From Bacteroidota bacterium (GTDB taxonomy: Bacteria; Bacteroidota; Ignavibacteria; Ignavibacteriales; Ignavibacteriaceae): a stretch of 6,904 bases of DNA. Under the pieces are notes generated by a model. It was not told where the DNA came from. It ran no database searches and worked only from the letters and a program-made list of their open reading frames with translations. Location of the stretch: the NCBI GenBank assembly GCA_030706105.1, contig JAUZPC010000149.1, forward strand, positions 1 through 6,904, in the 5' to 3' direction. Positions 1 through 6,286 of the stretch are shown piece by piece. Made by a program: the position numbers and the translations under genes. How positions within the stretch are numbered: the stretch's first letter is position 1; every line of letters begins with the position of its first letter.

Positions 1-1424
1 AAGAGTTAAAAGAGCAGCTTGAGGAGCTTAGGAAACTTAAAGCCCTTACAAAAAAATCAATTCCGTTAATCCCGGAAGACCCTTATTTTGAAACCAGACT
101 GATGGCGCAAATTGATAAGAAAAATACCGGCTCATTTAAAGTGAAAAAGTACGTGCCTGTATTTTCATTTGTCCTTTTGGCTGCGTTTTTAATGGTATTT
201 CTAAAAGCAAAACCTGATTTCTTTAATAATGTTTTTGATTTACAAAAGAATAAAATTGCCAGTTTATATACGCAGAACCTGAAGCCGCTGTTATTTGCTT
301 CACGCTTAAGTAATGACGAAATATTCAATTTCGCCATGTACAAACAATTGCCGCTGGATAACAATGATAAACAATATTTACTGCTGGGATACTCGCCTGA
401 AGGTAAAGAGTATTTTGAAGTAAAATCCGGAAATATAAAAGAAGGAGGTATGGATCTTGATAAATTTGTTACGGCTTTAAATCTGAATAATAACCAAAAG
501 AAAGTAGTTGACTCAATATTAAACTCATATTCCACAAGGCTTCAGACGGAAGTTCTTATTAATGATAAGAATGCCTTAGCCATAAATCCAAATTTGTGGA
601 ATTATAATAAGGTAATTGCTGCTGATATTTTTAGATATGCTGCTTCTATAAATAAAAGTGTGCTTAATAAAATTTTGCCTGTCTCTGTTAGTTATTATGA
701 TAATCCAAAAGTTGTAGCCGCAATAAATAAAATAAAATCTGATGATAATGCTGACTATATATTCTTTACTCCTGACAGCATTTTTACTTCAAAAGTAGAT
801 AAAGAAAAAATAAAACGTGACTTGCAAAAAATGAAAATTGAGCTGAGAAAAGGACTTCAGGAGGTTAACATAAATTTACCTAAGGAAATCCGTCTTAACA
901 TTGACCAGACAATAAAGTCATTAAAAAAAGAGAAAACCTGGGCTCATGATTTTAAAGTGAACTTTGATTCAAACGAATGCAGAGTCGAAATTCCTCAAAT
1001 TGTAATCCCCCAGTTTGATATGCCGGAATTGGATAAATTGGACGAAAGATTGAATGAAGTATTTAATAATCTGAAAAATATGGATATTAAGATTGAAAAA
1101 TTTGATGACAACCAAATTCGTATGAAATACCGGATGGGGGATTCTTCTTATGAATATAAAGGCAATATCCCTAATATAGATTCAATTATGAAAGATGCCA
1201 GAAAGCATAACAAGGGCAATTATAAAATTGATGGTGATTCGTTAAAAATTGTCATTAAGGAATTACAGGATTCATTAAAACTTAATTTTAATTTGCCTGA
1301 GTTTAAAGAACAAATGAAGTATTTCCAAAAACAAATGCAGCAGTTTCAGGAACAAATGAAAAATCTTGATACTGATGGAATTAAGAAAAGAATTAAGAAG
1401 CCTAAAGAGCCTGTAGAAATATAG
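1..1424 (+). CDS. Anti-sigma-factor-like single-pass membrane protein, partial (5' end outside window)
   Basis: The reading frame is open from base 3 to the TAG at 1422-1424, giving 473 visible residues; the true start lies to the left. The ATG at 102 has no ribosome binding site and is preceded by 33 in-frame codons of protein-like sequence (a charged Leu/Glu/Lys helix, then IPEDPYFETRLMAQI), so it is internal. That stretch resembles the linker between the cytoplasmic anti-sigma domain and the membrane helix in many anti-sigma factors, but no zinc-binding His/Cys motif is inside the window. Using visible numbering, one membrane helix spans about residues 50-67. The long domain after it is probably extracytoplasmic. 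Around residues 158-174 (ALNLNNNQKKVVDSIL) it has a helix pair reminiscent of LTxxQ/CpxP-Spy type proteins, then charged helical segments, and a Gln/Met/Lys-rich coiled coil at about 417-455. The strongly basic tail ends KKPKEPVEI. The exact family is not recognised. An anti-sigma or envelope-stress sensor is an inference; a structural membrane protein is the alternative. A weak terminator follows. Confidence 0.8.
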   Translation, partial: ELKEQLEELRKLKALTKKSIPLIPEDPYFETRLMAQIDKKNTGSFKVKKYVPVFSFVLLAAFLMVFLKAKPDFFNNVFDLQKNKIASLYTQNLKPLLFASRLSNDEIFNFAMYKQLPLDNNDKQYLLLGYSPEGKEYFEVKSGNIKEGGMDLDKFVTALNLNNNQKKVVDSILNSYSTRLQTEVLINDKNALAINPNLWNYNKVIAADIFRYAASINKSVLNKILPVSVSYYDNPKVVAAINKIKSDDNADYIFFTPDSIFTSKVDKEKIKRDLQKMKIELRKGLQEVNINLPKEIRLNIDQTIKSLKKEKTWAHDFKVNFDSNECRVEIPQIVIPQFDMPELDKLDERLNEVFNNLKNMDIKIEKFDDNQIRMKYRMGDSSYEYKGNIPNIDSIMKDARKHNKGNYKIDGDSLKIVIKELQDSLKLNFNLPEFKEQMKYFQKQMQQFQEQMKNLDTDGIKKRIKKPKEPVEI

Positions 1425-1429
1425 AAATT

Positions 1430-1463
1430 TCTTACCTTACGGTAATTTGGGTAAAGATTTTTT
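1430..1463 (+). terminator. Possible weak intrinsic terminator after the first gene
   Basis: Six bases after the TAG, TCTTACC (1430-1436) can pair with GGTAAAGA (1450-1457) with one bulged base, followed directly by six T (1458-1463). A competing 5-bp hairpin, TTACC-TTAC-GGTAA, sits inside. Position and T-tract fit a terminator, but the stem is A/T-rich and short, so it may be leaky. Confidence 0.35.
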
Positions 1464-1519
1464 AATATAGAAGTATGTAGAATGATGATTGTTCATATTA
1501 TTTTTATTTCACATTAGGT

Positions 1520-1562
1520 ATTTTCCCTTCGCATAAATTAAAATCTTTTGCGGAGGGAAAAT
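1520..1562 (+). promoter_or_regulatory. Strong hairpin burying a Shine-Dalgarno sequence
   Basis: ATTTTCCCTTCGCA (1520-1533) pairs with TGCGGAGGGAAAAT (1549-1562): 13 Watson-Crick pairs plus one G-U, closing a 15-base loop. No T-run follows on either strand, so it does not look like an intrinsic terminator. The right arm contains GGAGGG (1552-1557), a near-ideal ribosome binding site exactly 7 bases before the ATG at 1565, and all of it is paired in the stem. If transcribed, the stem would block translation of the 27-codon ORF. It could equally be a repeat or a DNA-level palindrome. Confidence 0.55.
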
Positions 1563-1564
1563 CT

Positions 1565-1648
1565 ATGTTTCGTTTTATCCCGGGGATAAATAATTTATCC
1601 TTATTTGGCAGTCTTTTACCCGCATCTCCTCTCTTCTTAAATAAATAG
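1565..1648 (+). CDS. Candidate small ORF (27 aa) behind a sequestered ribosome binding site
   Basis: ATG at 1565 to TAG at 1646-1648 encodes a 27-residue peptide starting MFRFIPGINNLSLFG and ending in LFLNK. It is rich in Phe, Leu, Ile and Pro, has only two basic residues and no acidic ones, and could sit in or on a membrane. The only strong support is the GGAGGG 7 bases upstream, locked in the 1520-1562 hairpin. It might be a leader peptide, a small toxin-like membrane peptide or a chance ORF. No homologue is recognised. Nothing visible shows the region is transcribed, since the promoter-like site found in this gap lies downstream of it. Confidence 0.2.
   Translation: MFRFIPGINNLSLFGSLLPASPLFLNK
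1574..1600. repeat. Two overlapping 17-bp palindromes (three alternating TTTATCC/GGATAAA copies)
   Basis: TTTATCCC-G-GGGATAAA (1574-1590) is a perfect palindrome around the G at 1582. GGATAAATAATTTATCC (1584-1600) is a second perfect palindrome centred at 1592. They share the middle half-site GGATAAA (1584-1590), so only one can form as a cruciform or hairpin at a time. As duplex DNA they look like a tandem operator for a dimeric regulator. They lie about 165-190 bases upstream of the candidate promoter of the downstream operon and within the 27-codon ORF. Confidence 0.5.
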
Positions 1649-1740
1649 ACTTAACGGGCGTACTTTCAAACGTTCTTTTTAGCACTTACCATTGAAAAAA
1701 GCCGTTCATAATACTTTCCTTTATTGTTTTTTCTATTTAA

Positions 1741-1769
1741 ATTACATTTACTCTGAATAATTATATAAT
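1741..1769 (+). promoter_or_regulatory. Candidate promoter for the partner-switching operon
   Basis: A perfect -10 hexamer TATAAT lies at 1764-1769. ATTACA at 1741-1746 matches the -35 consensus TTGACA at four of six positions, with a 17-base spacer. Transcription would begin near 1776, giving a leader of about 25 bases before the ATG at 1802. The flanks are very A/T-rich, so a chance match is possible, and the -10/-35 rules assumed here may not hold if the host uses a Bacteroidota-type promoter. Confidence 0.4.
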
Positions 1770-1801
1770 GCACTATAAATAAGACAGTTAATTATTATAA
1801 A

Positions 1802-3844
1802 ATGTATAAGAAAATAGTAAAAAATATTTCGAATGTAAGGTTTCAATTATTCATTATCTCGATAATAGGATTTTTCATTACCTTAACATTTACCCCTGAA
1901 AGTCAGTTCATCTGTAGTATCTGGGCTGTAGCTTTGGGTTTCTTCCTGTTTTTGTTCTTGGGAGGACTAAATCTATCAAAAAAGATGAACCCAATTCCAT
2001 TTGTAATGGCAATAGGAATACTGCCGGCTGTTTTGCTTATCGTGAATTTATTTTACTCATTTTTAATACCTAATTCAGGCATTGTAGCCAACTTTTTTAA
2101 CGCCTTCTTCCATTTACTAATTCTTACTTCGTTTGTTTACATCTTTTTAATTTTTAAGGAATTATATTTCTTTAAGCAAAAACGTGAAGTTAAAATATAT
2201 TTCAATACAATGGCAGCTTTTATTTTTGTTTCTACCATAACAACGCTGCTCCCTGATAAGCTTTCATTTATTCACAAATCATTTTTTGTTGTTTCTATTT
2301 GCCTAATTGCTTTTAATTCAATAAGAATATCGTGGATTGCGTTTATAGTTAAAAAAGAAAAAATATACCTTCTGTTACTGGCAGTAGTAAATGTAATTCT
2401 TATGATTAGTGCCGCAGGCATTTTAAATACAGGAATAGCTTCAAAGATACCCCCTTTAGACAATTTTATAACAGTTATGTCGGTCTATGGCGCAATTTAT
2501 TTCAGCATGCTGTTTTTTACTACTCTTTTCCATTTACCCACTGCGGAAGCGTATGATAGAAGATCACAAGAGATATCATCCCTCCAATATTTTAGTAAAC
2601 TGATTACTCAGGTCTTGGATATTGATGAACTTTCAGATACCGTATCAGAAATTGCTCTTAAAATTACCGGTGCTAATGCTGCATGGTTAACATGGAATAC
2701 TGATGACAGTTATAATATAAGCTCTTTAAACAATATCGGAATTGTAGATTCAAGGATGATTAGTGATTACTACTTTAAAGAGTTTGCAGTTAAGCAAAAT
2801 ACTTTTACAGCTATTTTCTATTGCGATAAGGTAACTTCACAACAATTAATGGAGAAATGCACTTCTTTATCGGCTTCTCCAATTAGAACGTCAAATGGTA
2901 TAAAAGGACATATTTTTACTATTAAAAAAGCACCCTTGATCTATGATGAAGAAGATGTAAATGCGTTAAATACCTTTTCTGATTATGCTTCTGTAGCTTT
3001 TGAAAATGCAAGGCTGTTAAAAGAATCAATTGAAAAAGAAAGAATAGAAAATGAACTTGATCTGGCAAGGCAGGCGCAGAGGAAATTAATTCCGATTAAA
3101 AATCCTGAATTTACTAATCTCTCTGTTTCTTCAGCCTTTATTCCGGCATTTGAAGTGGGGGGGGATTATTATGATTTCTTTGAACTTGAAAAAAACAGAC
3201 TCGCTTTTATAATTGCCGATGTATCAGGTAAAGGAATCTCTGCATCTTTCATTATGGCCGAACTCAAGGGAATTTTTACTTCTCTTTCAACAATTATTAA
3301 TTCCCCAAGAGAGCTTTTATCTAAAGCTAATATATTGTTAAAAAATACATTGGAGAGAAAGTATTTTGTAAGTGCTTTATATGGAGTAATAGATTTAGAA
3401 ACGGGTAAAGTTGTATTTTCACGGGCAGGCCATTGTCCCGCATTATTATTAAAGAATGGCGAAAACATAGAGCTAAAACCTGATGGACTTGGGCTGGGTC
3501 TGGATTTCTCGGATAAATTCAGAGACAGTCTGGAAGAGAGAGAAATTCAGCTTATTGAAGATGATGTTATTGTCCTTTATACAGACGGCGTTACGGAAGC
3601 TAAAAACAGTCTGATGCAGGATTTTGGTGATGATTTACTTAGAAAAATACTTTCTGAAAATTATAAGAGCGATGTGCATAAAATTAGCAGAAGTATAATT
3701 GAAGAGATTGCATATTTTTCTAAAAATACTGATCAGTATGATGATATTACTTTAGTGATTTTTAAATGGAATGAGAAAAAAAATAAAAATGGAGAAATGG
3801 AATGTCAGAATTCACAACCTCAACAAAGCAGCTTGATGGTGTAA
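1802..3844 (+). CDS. Membrane-bound GAF-SpoIIE (RsbU-like) PP2C serine phosphatase
   Basis: This 680-residue protein is predicted to dephosphorylate a phospho-STAS antagonist in response to a signal. The N-terminal 245 residues contain about eight hydrophobic segments (near 14-32, 35-56, 64-88, 95-120, 132-151, 158-183, 188-208, 220-245) of no family I recognise. A divergent GAF-like domain covers about 255-403. The helical linker ENARLLKESIEKERIENELD, continuing to LIP431, is typical of GAF-SpoIIE proteins. The SpoIIE/PP2C domain spans about 441-656 with the expected motifs: VGGDYYD (Asp455), IADVSGKG (Asp473), AGH (542-544), YTDG (Asp595) and DDITLV (Asp647/Asp648). The metal-binding aspartates therefore appear intact. 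A polar tail of about 25 residues (656-680) extends past the fold into the next gene. The ATG at 1802 is the first possible start after an in-frame stop at 1766-1768; it lacks a clear Shine-Dalgarno. The gene heads a compact run that includes its likely substrate, the STAS protein. A run of eight G lies at the Asp455 codon. Confidence 0.93.
   Translation: MYKKIVKNISNVRFQLFIISIIGFFITLTFTPESQFICSIWAVALGFFLFLFLGGLNLSKKMNPIPFVMAIGILPAVLLIVNLFYSFLIPNSGIVANFFNAFFHLLILTSFVYIFLIFKELYFFKQKREVKIYFNTMAAFIFVSTITTLLPDKLSFIHKSFFVVSICLIAFNSIRISWIAFIVKKEKIYLLLLAVVNVILMISAAGILNTGIASKIPPLDNFITVMSVYGAIYFSMLFFTTLFHLPTAEAYDRRSQEISSLQYFSKLITQVLDIDELSDTVSEIALKITGANAAWLTWNTDDSYNISSLNNIGIVDSRMISDYYFKEFAVKQNTFTAIFYCDKVTSQQLMEKCTSLSASPIRTSNGIKGHIFTIKKAPLIYDEEDVNALNTFSDYASVAFENARLLKESIEKERIENELDLARQAQRKLIPIKNPEFTNLSVSSAFIPAFEVGGDYYDFFELEKNRLAFIIADVSGKGISASFIMAELKGIFTSLSTIINSPRELLSKANILLKNTLERKYFVSALYGVIDLETGKVVFSRAGHCPALLLKNGENIELKPDGLGLGLDFSDKFRDSLEEREIQLIEDDVIVLYTDGVTEAKNSLMQDFGDDLLRKILSENYKSDVHKISRSIIEEIAYFSKNTDQYDDITLVIFKWNEKKNKNGEMECQNSQPQQSSLMV
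3791..3794 (+). promoter_or_regulatory. Ribosome binding site of the STAS gene inside the phosphatase gene
   Basis: GGAG at 3791-3794 lies 7 bases before the ATG at 3802 and supports that start even though it is 43 bases inside the upstream phosphatase gene. The arrangement suggests translational coupling of the two products. Confidence 0.6.
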
Positions 3845-4173
3845 GCGTTATAAATCTTAAGGGATTTTTAGACGCGCATACGGCTCAGGTATTAGAGGCT
3901 GCTTTTACGAGCTTAATTAATGATGGCAAGTTTAATATTGTCGTAAACTTTAAAGATCTCGCTTATATAAGCAGTGCCGGTCTGGGTGTTTTTATGGCTT
4001 ATATAGAGAACATTAGAGATAACAACGGAGATATTAAACTGGTCGAAATGAATGAAAAAGTATTTAATATCTTTGACCTTTTAGGTTTCCCTCTTCTTTA
4101 CCAAATCTTTAATAATGAAGAAGACGCAATTAAAAAGTTTAACGAGGCAAAGCAAAGTGAAAACGCTGAATAA
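3802..4173 (+). CDS. STAS-domain anti-sigma-factor antagonist (RsbV/SpoIIAA-like)
   Basis: The 123-residue cytoplasmic protein is a single STAS domain, the usual length for this family. Visible hallmarks are the N-terminal beta strand GVSVINLKGFLDAHTA (13-28), the strand FNIVVNFKDLAYI (44-56), and the signature ISSAGLGVF (56-64). Ser58 falls where SpoIIAA Ser58 and its RsbV counterpart are phosphorylated, so it should be the target of the downstream kinase and of the SpoIIE phosphatases. C-terminal elements VEMNEKVFNIFDLLGF (81-96) complete the fold, and a polar tail KQSENAE follows. In the expected scheme the unphosphorylated form binds and sequesters the kinase, and the phosphorylated form does not. 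The gene overlaps the phosphatase gene by 43 bases and the kinase gene by 17 bases (GTG start), so the three are probably co-translated. Some STAS proteins of this type act on targets other than sigma factors, and no sigma gene is present here. Confidence 0.95.
   Translation: MSEFTTSTKQLDGVSVINLKGFLDAHTAQVLEAAFTSLINDGKFNIVVNFKDLAYISSAGLGVFMAYIENIRDNNGDIKLVEMNEKVFNIFDLLGFPLLYQIFNNEEDAIKKFNEAKQSENAE
4144..4147 (+). promoter_or_regulatory. Ribosome binding site favouring the GTG start of the kinase
   Basis: GAGG at 4144-4147 stands 9 bases upstream of the GTG at 4157. The alternative ATG at 4115 has no purine-rich site before it. This decides for the shorter, 147-residue form of the kinase. Confidence 0.5.
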
Positions 4174-4600
4174 CAAAACCAGTAATGAACTGACTGTTAA
4201 AAGCAAAACCGAGAATCTTTCTCTCATAAGAGAATTTGTCTGTGATGCTGCTAAAGGTGCAGGATTTGACCAGTTGACTGCCGATAAAATAATTCTTGCG
4301 GTAGATGAGGCTTGCACTAATATTATTAAGCACGCTTACAAATATTATCCGGACGGAACTATTCTTGTTAAAGTTAAAATCTCCGGTACTACTTTTATTG
4401 TTGAGATTGTTGACCATGGCAATGCTTTTAAACCGAACTCAGTTACAACTCCTGATATTGAGGAGTATTATAAACAGCATAAAATCGGCGGCTTAGGAAT
4501 GTATTTAATGAAAACCCTTATGGATGATGTTAAATATAATTCTATTCCCGGTAAATACAATAAAGTTAAATTATCAAAAAAAATTATTTCCGCTGCATAA
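4157..4600 (+). CDS. RsbW-like serine kinase / anti-sigma regulatory factor (HATPase_c)
   Basis: Predicted to bind ATP, phosphorylate the STAS partner and hold an unknown target in check. With the GTG start at 4157 the product has 147 residues, normal for the family, and the conserved fold begins almost at once (NELTVKSKTENLSLIREFV). GHKL ATPase motifs are clear: N box DEACTNIIKHAY with Glu51 and Asn55 at the positions of SpoIIAB Glu46 and Asn50; G1 box VDHGNAF (85-91); G2 box GGLGMYLMKTLMDDVKY (111-127). The ATP lid between G1 and G2 is short. An ATG at 4115 in the same frame would add 14 residues inside the STAS gene, but lacks a ribosome binding site and the extension is basic and unstructured-looking. 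The stop codon at 4598-4600 is followed with no gap, in the same frame, by the ATG of the next phosphatase. The kinase could control a sigma factor or another partner encoded elsewhere. Confidence 0.93.
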   Translation: MKTLNNKTSNELTVKSKTENLSLIREFVCDAAKGAGFDQLTADKIILAVDEACTNIIKHAYKYYPDGTILVKVKISGTTFIVEIVDHGNAFKPNSVTTPDIEEYYKQHKIGGLGMYLMKTLMDDVKYNSIPGKYNKVKLSKKIISAA

Positions 4601-6277
4601 ATGGAAGATAAAGAAAACATAAAAGTTAAACGGAACTTGTCCGCTTTAGTTGAGTTCAGTCGGGTTATAAATTCAAGCCTGGATCTTGGATTTATTCTAA
4701 ATAATATCTTACTCACTTGTATGGGCAAGTTTTTAGCTTCCAAATGCTATATTGCTCTTAAAATTGAGGGAAATGTTGAGCTGAAAGCAATTAAAGGATT
4801 TAAGGCAGATACAGCTTTCCCCAAAATTAAAATTGATAATGGGCCGATTGATTGTAATGATCTTGCTAAATTTAACGAAGAAAATAATATAGTCCTTTGT
4901 GATAAAATTGTTTCGTCAAATGATTGTATCGGTATCTTTGCTATTAGCGGGAAACTAAATAAACATAATTATTCGGAGGATGATCAGGAATTTTTACGTA
5001 CTATACTTAATATTTCTGCTACTGCCATCCAAAATTCTATTGTTTTGGATGAACTGAAAGTAATGAATAAACTGTTGGACTCCCGGCTGCATAAAATAAG
5101 CTCTCTTTTTGAGTTAAGTAAAGAATTCGGTATGCTTTCCGAGAGTAAACGTGTTGCCAAAATGCTGATTTATTCTGTTATTGGGCAGTTCCTTATTTCA
5201 AAATTTGCAGTTGTTACTTTTGATCCCTTAACAGGTATCAGGATACTTGAATCAAAATACAATGATGACGACTTAAAGAAAGCTTTAAGTAAATATGATA
5301 TCTCAGGAATTCATGACCCTATTTTCAAGGCTGCTATTGAAGAAAAATATCCAAAGTTGGCTCTGTTCGGTTTAGAGCTTATTGTGCCGATGCAAATACA
5401 GGGAAAGACAAAAGGGCTGATGCTGCTTGGCGGAAGGATGTCTGATTTGGAATATACCGAGTCTGATGTAGAGTATATTTATTCTGCCGGAAGTATAGCC
5501 ATTATTTCACTTGAAAACAGAAGGCTATTTAAAGAGGAAATAGAAAAACAGAAGATGGAAGAAGAGCTGGAAATTGCACGCGATATTCAGAAGAATTTAT
5601 TGCCGCACCAAATTCCGGAGTTTAGAAATATTGAAGTTGCAGCAACCAATATATCTTCCAAGCAGGTAGGTGGTGATTTTTATGATATTATCCCGCTTTC
5701 TGATCATAGCTTTTGTGCTGCCATTGCAGACGTTTCGGGCAAGGGTGTTCCTGCGGCATTATTGATGGCAAACCTGCAGGCCTTTTTAAAAATCATTTGC
5801 AAGCACGGTATGCAGTTAGTTGAAGCTACTGCACTTATAAATGATCTTATTACGGAAAATACCATGGATGGAAAGTTTATTACATATTTCTGGGGTATTT
5901 TTGATGATAATAACAGAACTTTTCAATATGTAAATGCCGGCCATAATCCTCCATTACTTATCAGAGATGGAAAGATCACTTATTTGAAAAAAGGCGGTAT
6001 TATATTAGGTGTTATGAAAACTTTTACTCCTTATCTTAGTGAAACTATTCAACTTGAAAAGGATGATGTTATTGTTTTGTTTACCGATGGTATAACAGAA
6101 GCTAAAAATATAAACGATGATGAGTTCTCGGATGAAAAGTTGGAAACTTTGGCCCTTAATTTGTCCGGCTTCTCTCCGGACAGAATATTAGAGTACATTA
6201 AAGAGTCAGTTCAGGAATTCTCGGTCGGTACTCATCAATCTGATGATATTACTTTGATGGTGTTAAAATTAAAATAG
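4601..6277 (+). CDS. Cytosolic GAF-GAF-SpoIIE (RsbU-like) PP2C serine phosphatase
   Basis: This is a second phosphatase of the module, 558 residues, with no signal peptide or membrane helix. Two GAF-like domains occupy about 13-148 and 165-306; the second ends with the usual GLMLLGG...YTESDVEYI...ENRRLF pattern. A helical linker (about 306-334, including EIEKQKMEEELEIARDIQKN) leads to the SpoIIE/PP2C domain at about 345-557. Catalytic motifs are intact: VGGDFYD (Asp359), IADVSGKG (Asp377), NAGHNPPL (AGH 446-448), FTDG (Asp495) and DDITLM (Asp548/Asp549). It is clearly a paralogue of the first phosphatase in its catalytic half but has unrelated input domains, so it should feed a cytosolic signal, perhaps a small ligand bound by GAF, into the same STAS protein. 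It starts immediately after the kinase stop codon and shows no Shine-Dalgarno, so it is probably translated by reinitiation or coupling. The ligand cannot be told from the sequence. Confidence 0.93.
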   Translation: MEDKENIKVKRNLSALVEFSRVINSSLDLGFILNNILLTCMGKFLASKCYIALKIEGNVELKAIKGFKADTAFPKIKIDNGPIDCNDLAKFNEENNIVLCDKIVSSNDCIGIFAISGKLNKHNYSEDDQEFLRTILNISATAIQNSIVLDELKVMNKLLDSRLHKISSLFELSKEFGMLSESKRVAKMLIYSVIGQFLISKFAVVTFDPLTGIRILESKYNDDDLKKALSKYDISGIHDPIFKAAIEEKYPKLALFGLELIVPMQIQGKTKGLMLLGGRMSDLEYTESDVEYIYSAGSIAIISLENRRLFKEEIEKQKMEEELEIARDIQKNLLPHQIPEFRNIEVAATNISSKQVGGDFYDIIPLSDHSFCAAIADVSGKGVPAALLMANLQAFLKIICKHGMQLVEATALINDLITENTMDGKFITYFWGIFDDNNRTFQYVNAGHNPPLLIRDGKITYLKKGGIILGVMKTFTPYLSETIQLEKDDVIVLFTDGITEAKNINDDEFSDEKLETLALNLSGFSPDRILEYIKESVQEFSVGTHQSDDITLMVLKLK

Positions 6278-6286
6278 TGAATTAAA

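Noticed and set aside
102..104. ATG as start of the first gene.
   Set aside because: The frame is open with protein-like sequence back to base 3, and no ribosome binding site precedes this ATG.
83..535. Minus-strand open frame of 150 codons opposite the first gene.
   Set aside because: It is antisense to a well-supported coding frame; the composition looks like the mirror of a Lys/Asn-rich gene and there is no family signature.
1520..1562. Hairpin read as an intrinsic terminator.
   Set aside because: No T-run follows the stem on either strand; both arms end in A-rich outer bases, so a terminator role is not supported.
1575..1685. Minus-strand ORF of 36 codons (GTG start; internal ATG at 1623-1625) across the intergenic palindromes.
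   Set aside because: No properly spaced ribosome binding site (GGAG abuts the internal ATG), no recognisable family, and its length is expected by chance.
1774..1779. TATAAA as an alternative -10 element.
   Set aside because: The bases 17 upstream (CTCTGA) give no -35 match, while TATAAT at 1764-1769 has a better partner.
3169..3468. Minus-strand open frame of 99 codons opposite the first phosphatase.
   Set aside because: It lies wholly over the catalytic SpoIIE domain, whose plus-strand motifs are intact; a shadow frame.
4081..4743. Several minus-strand frames and one plus-strand alternate frame (4305-4496) around the kinase gene.
   Set aside because: All overlap the clear HATPase and GAF reading frames and have no motifs or start signals of their own.
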